A stretch of 48,277 nt of DNA from Caryophanales bacterium UBA6380 (lineage in GTDB: Bacteria; Bacillota_I; Bacilli_A; RFN20; CAG-826): NCBI GenBank assembly GCA_002438785.1, contig DJQS01000001.1:1-48277 (forward strand). Reading direction: 5' to 3'. Below the pieces are notes generated by a model. The model saw nothing but the letters and a program-made list of their open reading frames with translations, was not told the DNA's origin and did not search any database. This document shows positions 8,750 through 18,842 of the stretch, piece after piece. The position numbers and the translations under genes were made by a program. The first letter of the stretch is position 1. Each line of letters opens with the position of its first letter.

Positions 8750-9589
8750 ATGAAAATAATTAGTAATTATCACACGCATACTCATTTATGTAATCACGCT
8801 AAAGGTGATACTTTTGATTATATTAAAGAAGCAATTGCATTAGGTTTTAAAGAAATAGGAATAAGCGATCACAATGCGCTCGATTTAGATTTTTTTAATA
8901 AACATAATCTTCATGAAGATTTTTTAAATTATAATATGTCGAAAGAAACTTTTAATAACATATACTTAAAAGAATTAGAAGAAGCAAAGAAAATTTTTAA
9001 AGATAAGATTAAAATTTATAAAGGGAGCGAAGCAGAATTTTTTATAGAAGATATTAATTACTATAAGGAATTAAAAAATAAATTAGATTATTTAATATTA
9101 GGTATCCATTTTTATCTTTATAATGGGAAATTAATTAATTCTTTTACTTCAATAAATGATGATAATATCGAAGGATATTTTATTACTGCAAATAATGCTA
9201 TTAAAAGCGGCCTATTTAAAATATTTGCTCATCCTGATTTATTTATTGTTTCATATTTTAATGATTATAATGAAATAAAATTTACTGATAAAATTAAGAA
9301 ATTAATTGATAAAATGTGCCTAAATGCTATTAAGTATAATGTTGCTTTAGAATTTAATATAAATGGAATAAGAAATTCTTATTCTTGGGGTTATAAAAAT
9401 AATCTTTTATATCCTAATAAGATATTTTTTGAATATATTAAAAAATATCAAAAGGATGGATTAAAAATAGTTTTAGGAATAGATGCTCACGATCCAAAAT
9501 GTCTTAATGATAAGTTTATTAATATGGGAAAAAAGATGATTAAAAGTATCGGATTAGATATTAGTGATTGTCTTGATTTTGATTTATAA
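8750..9589 (+). CDS. PHP-domain phosphoesterase (histidinol-phosphatase-like)
   Basis: A 279-residue PHP-fold protein. Metal ligands are visible in order: NYHTHTHLC at the N terminus, GISDHNAL near residue 39, the E in GSEAEF, LGIHF, IFAHPD and GIDAHD near the C terminus. This is the layout of the HisK-type histidinol phosphatases, but many such proteins outside his operons act on other phosphate esters. No histidine biosynthesis genes are nearby, so the substrate is open. It is divergent from trpS. A TATAAT lies at 8723-8728 but no Shine-Dalgarno precedes the start. Confidence 0.8.
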   Translation: MKIISNYHTHTHLCNHAKGDTFDYIKEAIALGFKEIGISDHNALDLDFFNKHNLHEDFLNYNMSKETFNNIYLKELEEAKKIFKDKIKIYKGSEAEFFIEDINYYKELKNKLDYLILGIHFYLYNGKLINSFTSINDDNIEGYFITANNAIKSGLFKIFAHPDLFIVSYFNDYNEIKFTDKIKKLIDKMCLNAIKYNVALEFNINGIRNSYSWGYKNNLLYPNKIFFEYIKKYQKDGLKIVLGIDAHDPKCLNDKFINMGKKMIKSIGLDISDCLDFDL

Positions 9590-9654
9590 ATTTATTAATA
9601 AAAATTATTTTTAAATTTGACTAAATAATATTTAATATTAATCCTCAAAAATGT

Positions 9655-9660
9655 TATAAT
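9655..9660 (+). promoter_or_regulatory. Extended -10 promoter of the jet operon
   Basis: A perfect TATAAT preceded by TG one base upstream (TGTTATAAT, from 9652) lies 30 bases before the jetA start. The -35 region is weak, as is usual for extended -10 promoters. Confidence 0.65.
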
Positions 9661-9689
9661 ATCTAAGATTTTTAAGAGGAAAATTTAAA

Positions 9690-11117
9690 GTGAACTTATT
9701 CGATATATTACCAACAAAATTCTTCTCAATTTTTTCTGGAAAAAACCGCTATATTTATGCTGAAAGTTTACTAATCCTTTATGAAATGCTAGAAAACGAT
9801 GAAAATATAATTAATAAAAGTGATTATATAAAAGCTTTAAAAGAAAAAGGAAAAAAGGATTTAGAAAACTTAGATTTACTTGAAGAAGAGGAAGATTTTA
9901 CTACCGACGAAAATATTATCATTGATAATTTATCTACTAAAGCTAGTTTCTTAGTTCGTAGACTTGAAGAAACAGGATGGATAAACATTGCTATGGATAA
10001 TGAAATAATGGAAGAAACAATTATTCTTCCTGTTTATTCTATTTTTATTTTGAAAGCGTTTAAAGATATTATTAGTGATGAAGAATCTCCATATTTAAGT
10101 TTAGTTCATTCGACTTATAGTGAACTTAAACTTGAAAATGAAGAACAAGATGATTTAATGTTTATTACTTTGGTTAGATGTTACGAAAATACAAAAAAAT
10201 TAAAAGTTGAACTCATTACGTTATCTCATTCTATTAAAATATTCCAATCAAAATTAGGAAAGATGTTTCAAACTAATGAAGTTTTATATGATTTTTTTGA
10301 TGTTTATAAGTATAAAATTTTAGATCGATACTATCATCCTTTAAAAACATTCGATAGTGTCATTAAATTTAAGCGTCCAATCATTTCGATTTTAGAAGGT
10401 TGGCTTTCTAATACTGAAATTAGAAATAAACTTGTAATGTTATCAAGTTTAACAAATTCTAATGTTTCTAAAGATAAAATTTTGCAAGATATTATTGCTA
10501 AAATAAACTATATTATTGATACTTATCAATCCTTAAATCAAACGGTCAATAAAATAGATATCGAAAATAGTAATTATACGAAGTCTTCTACCAATAAAAT
10601 TTTATATTTAAATAATAATGATAAAACGATTAAAGGTCATCTAGAAAATATATTTAAAACTTATTCTAAATCTATAAATGATCCAAAGAATTTATCAAAG
10701 ATTTTATCAAAAATGCAAGATTCTATTTATCTTTATGAACAAGGATTTATCGATAATGATTCAATTACATTCCCTATTTTAAGGAAATTTAATGAAGATC
10801 AATCACCAATGCAGATTGTTGATTTTGATTTTGCTAATGATGAAATAATGAAGGATTTTTTAGAATCAACTAAGAATATTTATACTGACGAAAAAATTTA
10901 TGAGTTTATGGAAAATTGTTTTGGGGATAATAATGAGCTAAAAGTCGAAGATATGCCTTTAACTAATTTTGAAGCGTTTATTTGTTTAATTTTTGCAACC
11001 GTTAAAAAAGATAATAAAGATTGTTTTTATGATATAGAACTAGTGGATGATAAAAAAATTATTAATAACCACTATCGTGTTCCACACTTTTTATTTAAAA
11101 GAAAGGAGAGTATTTAA
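9690..11117 (+). CDS. jetA: JetA-like subunit of a Wadjet/MksF-type SMC complex
   Basis: A 475-residue protein resembling the JetA family (kleisin, MksF/MukF-like) of Wadjet systems. The start NLFDILPTKFFSIFSGKNR is typical of Firmicutes JetA proteins. The body is helical and acidic, as in kleisins that bridge the SMC heads. The order kleisin, small KITE subunit, SMC ATPase matches JetA-JetB-JetC. The start is GTG with AAGAGGA about 10 bases upstream; reading from the first ATG would lose the conserved N terminus. jetB begins two bases after its stop. Family assignment is from overall resemblance and gene order; there is no short diagnostic motif. Confidence 0.8.
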   Translation: MNLFDILPTKFFSIFSGKNRYIYAESLLILYEMLENDENIINKSDYIKALKEKGKKDLENLDLLEEEEDFTTDENIIIDNLSTKASFLVRRLEETGWINIAMDNEIMEETIILPVYSIFILKAFKDIISDEESPYLSLVHSTYSELKLENEEQDDLMFITLVRCYENTKKLKVELITLSHSIKIFQSKLGKMFQTNEVLYDFFDVYKYKILDRYYHPLKTFDSVIKFKRPIISILEGWLSNTEIRNKLVMLSSLTNSNVSKDKILQDIIAKINYIIDTYQSLNQTVNKIDIENSNYTKSSTNKILYLNNNDKTIKGHLENIFKTYSKSINDPKNLSKILSKMQDSIYLYEQGFIDNDSITFPILRKFNEDQSPMQIVDFDFANDEIMKDFLESTKNIYTDEKIYEFMENCFGDNNELKVEDMPLTNFEAFICLIFATVKKDNKDCFYDIELVDDKKIINNHYRVPHFLFKRKESI

Positions 11118-11119
11118 TT

Positions 11120-11761
11120 ATGTTTAGTGATGATTTTATAAAAATGCCTGCTGGCGATCAAAGTAAATTTGCTGAAGTTTGTAATCGCTTATTGTTAAAA
11201 GGCTTTGTTGTGCGTGATATTTTTGATAATAAAGAAAAAATTATGCGTGTTAATCCAGATTATCGTTTTATGGAAAGATATTTTGATATTTTTGAAGGGT
11301 ATTTAAAATTTAGTGGATGGCACGTTGAAAAGGATAATATTTTAGGTGTTATCGCTTTAAGTAATGAATATAGTGATAATAGACTAAGAATTGATCGTGA
11401 AACTAGTTTAGTTTTATTTGCTTTAAGATTAATATATGAAAATGAAAAATCAGAATCTAATGAAGCTGGTGTATCAATTTATATGACTACTCCAATGCTT
11501 ATAAAAGAAATGTTAGATCATAATATAATAATGCCTGGGAAAAGGCTTAGTGGTAGAGGACTTGCACGTTCATTAAGATTTTTAGCTAATCATAATATTA
11601 TTACAAAAGTTAGTGGAAGTTATGATGAAGGCAATGTTAGCTTTTATATTTTACCAAGTATAGTATACGCATTAAATAATGATAAGATTATTGCAATGAG
11701 TGCAATTTTAGATGAATTAAATAAAAAATCGGAGGACTTAAATAATGAAATCACTTACTAA
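11120..11761 (+). CDS. jetB: JetB-like (MksE/KITE) subunit
   Basis: A 213-residue protein of the size and position of JetB/MksE, a winged-helix KITE subunit that joins the kleisin to the SMC heads. Two winged-helix-like halves can be made out: an N-terminal one with LLLKGFVVRDIFDNKE and RVNPDYRFMERYFDIFEGYLKFSGW, and a later one with YMTTPMLIKEML and SLRFLANHNIITKVSG. It overlaps jetC by 17 bases, showing translational coupling within jetABC. GAAAGGAG lies in the last codons of jetA and provides its ribosome site. Confidence 0.78.
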   Translation: MFSDDFIKMPAGDQSKFAEVCNRLLLKGFVVRDIFDNKEKIMRVNPDYRFMERYFDIFEGYLKFSGWHVEKDNILGVIALSNEYSDNRLRIDRETSLVLFALRLIYENEKSESNEAGVSIYMTTPMLIKEMLDHNIIMPGKRLSGRGLARSLRFLANHNIITKVSGSYDEGNVSFYILPSIVYALNNDKIIAMSAILDELNKKSEDLNNEITY

Positions 11762-14700
11762 AGCTAAAATTATAAATTGGCATTATTTTTGGAATCAAAC
11801 GATTGAATTTAAACAAATTGTGTTTTTAACAGGTAAAAATGCTTCTGGTAAATCAACTTTAATTGATGCTTTATCTTTAGTTTTATTAGGAGACACAACT
11901 GGAAGATTCTTTAATAAAGCTGCAATGGACAAAAGTGCTCGTACATTAAAAGGTTATTTACGTGGTGAAATTGGTGATACTGCTGAAGGCGACTTTAAAT
12001 ATTTAAGAAATGGACGCTTTACATCTTACGTTGTTCTTGAATTTTATGATGATATACACGATTCCTATTTCACTATGGGTATTGTTTTTGATACTTCTAG
12101 TGATGGTAGTGAAGAACATCATTTTTTCTCAACTGATGATAAAATTCTTGATAATGAATATATTGTTAATAAATATCCAATGGAATATAAAGATTTAGCA
12201 AAATATTTTGCTGAACATTATAATAAAGATAGTTATCAATTCTTTGATTCAAATAGACAATATCAAGATTTCTTAAAAAATAAATTTGGTGGTTTGAGAG
12301 ATAAATATTTTAGTTTACTTAAAAAAGCAAGTAGTTTTTCTCCAATCACTGATATTACAACTTTTATTACAGAATATGTTTGTGATCCACAAGCAAATAT
12401 CAATCTTGAATCTCTTCAAGAAAATATTCTTCAATATAAGAAACTTGAAAAAGAAGCTGAAGCAATCGAACTTCGTGTTAATCAATTAGAAGAAATAAGT
12501 AATACTTATAAAATTTATGAAAGTAATAAGGAAAAATTGACTGTTTCCCAATATATCATTGAAAGATGTAATCTTGAAATGAGCAAGGATAAGCTCAATA
12601 GTTTTAAAAATGAAGTCTTAAAAGCAACTAAAAGAATTAATGAAATTGAAGTTGAATTAAATGAAAATAAATCAAATTTAGATGAATTAGAAAGAAGAAG
12701 AGCCAATTTAATTAGTGATAAAGCAAATAATGATACAGTTAAAATTACTGATGAATTAATCGAAGAAAAACGAGAAATTAAAGAAAAAATTGATCAAATT
12801 AAACTTGATGAAAAGTTAGTTAAGGATAATTTAATTCACTATACCGATAATTATATTAAAGCTTCTGATTCTTTACTTAAAAAATTATCGACTTTCGATC
12901 GTAATTTCTTAGATGAAGATCGTGACCGTGAATTACTTGATTTAGAGCATGATGCTCAAGTTGTTTTTGATGAATCAATGAAATTTAAAGATAATTATAT
13001 TAATAATTTAATAGCTTTAAATAAAGATACACTTGATGAATATCGTGCTCATCTAACTAGTTTTAAAAATAAGGTCAGCTCATTAGCTACCTCAATTGCC
13101 CGTAGTATTCAAAATATTGAAAAAAAGATTAGCAGTTTAAAAGAGGAAGAAAGAGGAATTAGAGATACTGGTACTAAACCTTATGATCAAAATTTATTAA
13201 TTATTAAAAATAGATTACAAGCTGAATTAAAAGAAAAGTTTAATAAAGAAATACCTGTTGAAATATATGCTGATTTAGTTGATATTAAAGATTTAAGTTG
13301 GTCTAATGCAATTGAAGGATTTTTAGGTAATCAAAGATTCTCTTTATTTGTTGCTCCAAGATATTATATCGATGCATATAAAATATTTAGACGCTTACTT
13401 GAACAACAAAGACTTTATGGAATTGCTTTAATTGATCAAGAAAAAATCATTGATCGAGATTTTGAAGCAGATGATGGATCATTAGCGACTGAAATTGTAA
13501 CAGATCATGAGGGGGCTAGAGCTTATACTAATTTCTTAATTGGTAGACTTCATAAATCTGCGACTATCGAAGAAGCTAGAGATAGTGGAAATGGTATAAC
13601 TAAAGAATGCGATGTTTATCGTAATTTTGCTTTTAATAGAATTAATCCACGCATTTATCAAAATAGTTATATAGGACGTAAACTTGATGCTCGTTTCTTA
13701 AAAGAAAAAAGTACCGAACTTAATTCTAATTTAACTAATTTAGGTATATTCCGTGGTCTTCATAGTGTTATTACTGAGGCTAATAATCTAGAAGTAATTA
13801 ATACTAATGAAATTAATAATATTACTAAAACAATTGAAAAATTAGCACAACTTAAAGGATTAAATTCATCTTTAGAATATATTGAAAATGAATTAAGTGA
13901 GCATGATACAACATTAATTAATTCTTTAGATAAGAGATTAAAAGATGTTAGTGATGATATTAGTTCAATTAATAAATCTAACGAGTCATTAATTTTAGAA
14001 AAAGGCAATTTAGTATCAGAAATTAAGACTTTAAAGAGTGAAAAAATAAAATTAGAAGAATCTAAAATTGTTCAAATGGAGACGAATTTAGCAAATAATT
14101 ATGATGTTGAATTTGTTAATGATAAATGTATTCCAGTTTTAGAAAATGAGTTAGATAGTAGAAAAAATTATATTCAAATTCAACAAGAATATAATGCTGG
14201 TTATACTAGATTAAATTATGTAACTAACAATATATTTAGCCAACTTATTAAATTAAGAAGAGATTATTTACATGATTATCATCAATCTTTTGATTCAGAT
14301 AAAGTTACAAATGATGAATTTGATAACGAGTTAAATGAATTTAAAGAAGTTAAACTTCCACAATATAAAGCGAAAATTGAAGATTCTTATCATAAGGCTA
14401 CTCAACAATTTAAAGATGATTTCATTTATAAACTTAGAAGTGCTATTGAAGATGTTGAAGATCAGATTGCTAATTTAAATGTAGCATTAAAGGAATCAAG
14501 TTTTGGTAACGATTTATATCGCTTTACTGTGAAGCCATCTCAAATTTACAGAAGATATTATGACATGCTTAAAGATAATATTATTTTAGAAACTGGTGAA
14601 GATGAATCAGCTTTCTTAGATAAATATAAAGATGTTATGGAAGATTTATTCAGACAAATTGTTGATATTGGTAATAATGAAAAGAATAGTGCTTTATTAC

Positions 14701-15119
14701 AAAATATTGAAAAATTCACTGATTATCGTAGTTATTTGGATTTCGATTTAATTGTTTATAATAAAAATAGTAAAGAAGAACAACGTTTATCAAAGATGAT
14801 TAAGAAAAAATCTGGTGGTGAAACTCAAACACCATTCTATATCTCCGTATTAGCTAGTTTTGCTCAACTTTATCACGTTCATGATGAAGGCGAAATTTCT
14901 AACACAATTCGTATAATTATTTTCGATGAAGCTTTCTCAAAAATGGATAGAGAAAGAATTGTTGAAGCTGTTAAGCTTTTAAGAAGATTTAATTTACAAG
15001 TTATTTTATCAACACCTCCAGAAAAAATTGGTGATATTGCTGAACTTGTTGATGAAACTTTACTGGTAAGCCGTGATAAAAATAGTAGTTGTGTACTTTT
15101 ATATTCAAAAGAAGATTAA
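11745..15119 (+). CDS. jetC: JetC-like SMC ATPase
   Basis: A 1124-residue SMC-family ATPase. Walker A is GKNASGKST at 30-38, the ABC signature is SGGE at 1023-1026 and Walker B is IIIFDE with D1061 and E1062. Two long coiled-coil arms flank a globular hinge around residues 500-570. The wide nucleotide-binding head and the FDEAFSKMD sequence after Walker B fit MukB/MksB/JetC rather than canonical Smc. GGAGG sits 9 bases before the ATG inside jetB. In Wadjet, JetABC extrudes loops and JetD cuts plasmid DNA; here the next gene, 15 bases on, is glgC and no JetD is present. The complex may therefore be a chromosomal condensin or need a JetD encoded elsewhere. Confidence 0.88.
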   Translation: MKSLTKAKIINWHYFWNQTIEFKQIVFLTGKNASGKSTLIDALSLVLLGDTTGRFFNKAAMDKSARTLKGYLRGEIGDTAEGDFKYLRNGRFTSYVVLEFYDDIHDSYFTMGIVFDTSSDGSEEHHFFSTDDKILDNEYIVNKYPMEYKDLAKYFAEHYNKDSYQFFDSNRQYQDFLKNKFGGLRDKYFSLLKKASSFSPITDITTFITEYVCDPQANINLESLQENILQYKKLEKEAEAIELRVNQLEEISNTYKIYESNKEKLTVSQYIIERCNLEMSKDKLNSFKNEVLKATKRINEIEVELNENKSNLDELERRRANLISDKANNDTVKITDELIEEKREIKEKIDQIKLDEKLVKDNLIHYTDNYIKASDSLLKKLSTFDRNFLDEDRDRELLDLEHDAQVVFDESMKFKDNYINNLIALNKDTLDEYRAHLTSFKNKVSSLATSIARSIQNIEKKISSLKEEERGIRDTGTKPYDQNLLIIKNRLQAELKEKFNKEIPVEIYADLVDIKDLSWSNAIEGFLGNQRFSLFVAPRYYIDAYKIFRRLLEQQRLYGIALIDQEKIIDRDFEADDGSLATEIVTDHEGARAYTNFLIGRLHKSATIEEARDSGNGITKECDVYRNFAFNRINPRIYQNSYIGRKLDARFLKEKSTELNSNLTNLGIFRGLHSVITEANNLEVINTNEINNITKTIEKLAQLKGLNSSLEYIENELSEHDTTLINSLDKRLKDVSDDISSINKSNESLILEKGNLVSEIKTLKSEKIKLEESKIVQMETNLANNYDVEFVNDKCIPVLENELDSRKNYIQIQQEYNAGYTRLNYVTNNIFSQLIKLRRDYLHDYHQSFDSDKVTNDEFDNELNEFKEVKLPQYKAKIEDSYHKATQQFKDDFIYKLRSAIEDVEDQIANLNVALKESSFGNDLYRFTVKPSQIYRRYYDMLKDNIILETGEDESAFLDKYKDVMEDLFRQIVDIGNNEKNSALLQNIEKFTDYRSYLDFDLIVYNKNSKEEQRLSKMIKKKSGGETQTPFYISVLASFAQLYHVHDEGEISNTIRIIIFDEAFSKMDRERIVEAVKLLRRFNLQVILSTPPEKIGDIAELVDETLLVSRDKNSSCVLLYSKED

Positions 15120-15134
15120 ATAGGAGGTCTTTAT

Positions 15135-16271
15135 ATGTCTAAACAGTGCGTAGCAATGATTTTAGCTGGTGGAAAAGGAACTAGACTTCAAGCCTTAACT
15201 AAAAAAATTGCTAAACCTGCGGTTTATTTTGGTGGAAAATATCGTATTATTGATTTTTCTTTATCGAATGTAGCAAATAGTGGAATTGATACTTGTGGAG
15301 TATTGATTCAATATGAGTCGATTGCCTTAAATAATTATATTGGTAATGGCGAAAAATGGGGCTTTAATGGTGTAGGAGGAAAATGCTTATGCTTATCTCC
15401 TCGTCAAACAGAAGAAGGTGCTAATTGGTATAAGGGAACTGCTGATGCAATCTATCAAAATATTGATTTTTTAGATGATGAAGATCCTGAATATGTACTT
15501 ATTTTAAGTGGAGATCATATTTATAAAACTGTTTACAATGATATGCTTGAACTTCATATTAAAAGTGGAGCAAGCTGTACCATAAGCGTTTTAGAAGTCC
15601 CACTAGCTGAGGCAAGTAGATTTGGTATTTTAGAAGTTGATAATAATGATGTCATTACTAAATTTGTTGAAAAACCAAAAGTTCCTAAATCAAATTTAGC
15701 TAGTATGGGTGTTTATATTTTTACATATAAAGAATTAAGAAAGGCTTTACTTTTAGATGCTAAAGATGAAGATTCAAGTCATGATTTTGGTAAAAATATT
15801 ATTCCTTATTTATTAGATAATAATAAAAAAGTCGTTGCATATAGATTTAGTGGTTATTGGAGAGATGTTGGAACATTAAATTCATTACATCAAGCAAATA
15901 TGGAGCTTTTACCAAGTAACCGTAATTCTGATACTATTAGATTTGGTGAATTTCCGCAAATATATAGTGAAGATACTCATTCTTTACCTCAATTTATTTC
16001 TAAAAGCGCCGTGATCAAAAATTCTTTAATAAATCAAGGTGCTAAAATTTATGGAGAAGTTAATTCTTCTGTCATTTCAAATGAAGTTTATATTGCTAAA
16101 GGTGCTAAGGTTATTAATAGTGTTTTAATGCCTGGAGTTAATGTTTTAGAAGATGCTTATGTAAATAATGCAATTATTGGTCCTAAAACAACTATCAAAA
16201 AAGGTGAAATTATTAATAAAGATAATGAAGATGTTATTTTAATTGATTATGGAAGGGGATTAACCAAATGA
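15135..16271 (+). CDS. glgC: Glucose-1-phosphate adenylyltransferase
   Basis: A 378-residue ADP-glucose pyrophosphorylase catalytic subunit, the committed step of glycogen synthesis. It has the nucleotide-binding MILAGGKGTRLQALT at the N terminus, the substrate-binding FVEKP motif, YWRDVGT, and a C-terminal left-handed beta-helix of hexapeptide repeats. TAGGAGGT precedes the ATG. Only 15 bases separate it from jetC and it overlaps glgD by ATGA, so transcription from the jet promoter may feed the glycogen genes. As in Bacillus, GlgC probably works as a heteromer with GlgD. Confidence 0.95.
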   Translation: MSKQCVAMILAGGKGTRLQALTKKIAKPAVYFGGKYRIIDFSLSNVANSGIDTCGVLIQYESIALNNYIGNGEKWGFNGVGGKCLCLSPRQTEEGANWYKGTADAIYQNIDFLDDEDPEYVLILSGDHIYKTVYNDMLELHIKSGASCTISVLEVPLAEASRFGILEVDNNDVITKFVEKPKVPKSNLASMGVYIFTYKELRKALLLDAKDEDSSHDFGKNIIPYLLDNNKKVVAYRFSGYWRDVGTLNSLHQANMELLPSNRNSDTIRFGEFPQIYSEDTHSLPQFISKSAVIKNSLINQGAKIYGEVNSSVISNEVYIAKGAKVINSVLMPGVNVLEDAYVNNAIIGPKTTIKKGEIINKDNEDVILIDYGRGLTK

Positions 16272-17386
16272 AGAATGTAATAGCCTTAGTGAATTTGCAT
16301 AATAGTGGAGAATTAGGGGTTTTAACTAAATCTCGTCCAATGGCTTCAACTACTTTTTTGGGTCGTTATACGTTTATTGATTTTGCTTTAAGTAATTTAA
16401 CAAATAGTGGAATTGATAATATTGGAATTTTATTAAAAGATCATTCTAGAAGTATTATTAAACATTTAGGGAGTGATTCAACTTATTTAAAAAATCCTAA
16501 AACTGGTTTTCAATCAATATTTATTAATGAATATGGTTTAACTAATCCTCCATTTAATACAGATATTAAAAATATTAAAGAAAATGATTGGTTTTTATAC
16601 GATAAAAATGCTAAATATGTTATTGTTGTACCAATTCAATTTGTAACAAAAATTGATTTTAATAATGTAATTGAGGAACATATTAATTCAAATAAATTAG
16701 TAAGTGTTTTATATCGAAAGACCACTGAAGCAAAAAAATATTTTTTAAATTGTGATAAAGTTACAATTGATGCTCTAGGGAATATACAAAAATTTGATAA
16801 AAATGAAGGTCAAAGTGATGAAGCTTATATTTCTTTGGAGACTTATATTTTTAATGCTGATTATCTTAGAGAACTTTTAACTAAAATTGATGATATTTCT
16901 TCAATGTTTACTTTAAAAGATTTAATTCACTTTGTTTGTTTATATAAAGAAAAGATTCATGCTATTGAATATAAGGGGTATTGCCGTTATTTTTCTAGTT
17001 TAAGTGATTATTTTAATTATAGTTTTGAATTATTAGATGATGATAAAGCTATTGAAGAATTCTTTACTGATGATTGGATTTATTATACAACTACTCATAA
17101 TACTACACCAGTTTTATATGGTGAAAAAGCCGATGTTAGTAATTCTTTTTTAGCTAATGGTTGTAAAATTAATGGGAAAGTTAAACATTCAATTTTAGCT
17201 AGAAATGTAGTTGTCGAAGAAGGGGCTAGCGTTGAAAATTCAATAATTTTTACTGATACGGTTATTCATAGTGGAATGCATTTAAAAAATGTAATTGTTG
17301 ATAAACATTGTAATATTAAAAATAAATCAGAAATTATAGGTGAAGAAAATGATCCTATTTATATTCCTCAAGGAGCTAATATTTAA
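16268..17386 (+). CDS. glgD: GlgD, regulatory partner of ADP-glucose pyrophosphorylase
   Basis: A 372-residue paralogue of GlgC. The pyrophosphorylase fold is kept (GRYTFIDFALSNLTNSGIDNIGI and a C-terminal hexapeptide helix with SILARNVVVEEGASVENSII), but the GGKGTRL loop is replaced by NSGELGVLTKSRPMAS and the FVEKP lysine motif is missing. This is the expected catalytically weak GlgD subunit that stimulates GlgC. It starts inside the glgC stop codon (ATGA), so the two subunits are made in coupled amounts. Confidence 0.93.
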   Translation: MKNVIALVNLHNSGELGVLTKSRPMASTTFLGRYTFIDFALSNLTNSGIDNIGILLKDHSRSIIKHLGSDSTYLKNPKTGFQSIFINEYGLTNPPFNTDIKNIKENDWFLYDKNAKYVIVVPIQFVTKIDFNNVIEEHINSNKLVSVLYRKTTEAKKYFLNCDKVTIDALGNIQKFDKNEGQSDEAYISLETYIFNADYLRELLTKIDDISSMFTLKDLIHFVCLYKEKIHAIEYKGYCRYFSSLSDYFNYSFELLDDDKAIEEFFTDDWIYYTTTHNTTPVLYGEKADVSNSFLANGCKINGKVKHSILARNVVVEEGASVENSIIFTDTVIHSGMHLKNVIVDKHCNIKNKSEIIGEENDPIYIPQGANI

Positions 17387-17388
17387 AT

Positions 17389-18831
17389 ATGAATATTTTA
17401 ATGGCTAGTAGTGAAGCCTTACCATTTTCTAAAACTGGTGGGCTAGCTGATGTTAGTTATAGTTTAAGTAAAGAGTTTGCTAAATTAAATAATAATGTTT
17501 CGTTAGTAATTCCTTTTTATAAAGGAATAGAAAGCAAAATCAACAAGAAGCTAACTAAAGTATTATCTTATAATGTTAAGATGAATTGGCGTAATAATAT
17601 ATGTGATGTTTATCATATTTATTATGAAAATATTGACTTTTACTTAATTAAAAATGAACAATATTTTGGTCGTGATAATGGATTATATGGTTATTATGAT
17701 GATGGTGAAAGATTTGCATTTTTCCAATTAGCAATTATTGAGTTAATTAAAAAACTTCCTTATAGAATTGATGTCGTTCATGTTCATGATTGGCAAACTG
17801 GAATGATTCCTTGCTTATTAAAAACTAAATATTCTAATCATAAAGTACTTAGTAAAATTAAGACAGTATTGACAATCCATAATCCACTTTTTAAAGGTTA
17901 TATTTTTAGAGAATCTTTATTTGATTTATATAATTTACCATTATCTTTATTTGATTGTGGGAAGGTTAGACTTGATAATTTAGTTTCTACTTTAAAATCT
18001 GGAATTGTTTTTAGTGATAAAATTACTACGGTTTCAATAACTCACCGTGATGAACTTTTAACTTTAGAAGGAAGTAAAGGGCTTCAATATGATTTAATTT
18101 TAAGAGAATATGATTTTGTCGGTATTAATAATGGAGTTGATGAAAAAGAATTTAATCCACGTAAAGATAAAAAAATCTATTCTAAATATAATTTAAGCAA
18201 TGTTAATAATTTAAAATCTTTAAATAAAGTTGATTTTTGCAAGGTAAATTGTTTAAATCCTGATGTTCCTTTATTTGTTGTAGTTAGTAGACTTACTGAA
18301 CAAAAAGGATTAAGCGTTATGTATCCAATGGCTTTAGAAGTTATTAATAAAGGTGGGAATTTTGCTATTTTAGGTAGTGGTGAATTTGAAGCCGAGTCTT
18401 TTTTCAATAAATTATATAAAGAACACAAGGATAATTCATTTGTTTATATAGGCTATAATGATGATTTAGCTCATAAATTATATGCTGCTAGTGATTTCTT
18501 TATTATGCCTAGTGCATTTGAACCATGTGGAATTGGACAAATGATTGCTCATCGCTATGGTTCTATACCAATTATTAGAAAAACTGGTGGTTTAATTGAC
18601 ACTGTTAACTGTTTAAATATAGATTATTCTAATTATCTTAGTGCTAATGGTATAGGCTTTAATGATTTAGACACTAATGAAGCTATCAATTCAATTGATA
18701 GAGCTTTTGATCTATATAATAATTATTTTGAATTATTTAAAAAGATGAGATTAAATGCAATGAGAGCTAATCATAGTTGGAAATTATCTGCTAAAAAATA
18801 TCTTGATTTATATAGTTCAATTAATAAATAA
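17389..18831 (+). CDS. glgA: Glycogen synthase (GT5)
   Basis: A 480-residue GT5 glycosyltransferase that adds glucose from ADP-glucose to glycogen. Visible marks are the N-terminal SKTGGLADV (ADP-glucose binding), HVHDWQTG, the GINNGVD linker to the second Rossmann domain, SRLTEQKG, and the PSAFEPCGIGQ catalytic motif. It begins two bases after glgD; the nearest AAGGAG is about 14 bases upstream, so initiation probably relies partly on coupling. No branching enzyme or phosphorylase is in the window; the pathway must be completed elsewhere, or the product may be unbranched. Confidence 0.95.
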   Translation: MNILMASSEALPFSKTGGLADVSYSLSKEFAKLNNNVSLVIPFYKGIESKINKKLTKVLSYNVKMNWRNNICDVYHIYYENIDFYLIKNEQYFGRDNGLYGYYDDGERFAFFQLAIIELIKKLPYRIDVVHVHDWQTGMIPCLLKTKYSNHKVLSKIKTVLTIHNPLFKGYIFRESLFDLYNLPLSLFDCGKVRLDNLVSTLKSGIVFSDKITTVSITHRDELLTLEGSKGLQYDLILREYDFVGINNGVDEKEFNPRKDKKIYSKYNLSNVNNLKSLNKVDFCKVNCLNPDVPLFVVVSRLTEQKGLSVMYPMALEVINKGGNFAILGSGEFEAESFFNKLYKEHKDNSFVYIGYNDDLAHKLYAASDFFIMPSAFEPCGIGQMIAHRYGSIPIIRKTGGLIDTVNCLNIDYSNYLSANGIGFNDLDTNEAINSIDRAFDLYNNYFELFKKMRLNAMRANHSWKLSAKKYLDLYSSINK

Positions 18832-18842
18832 AATTAAGGAAA

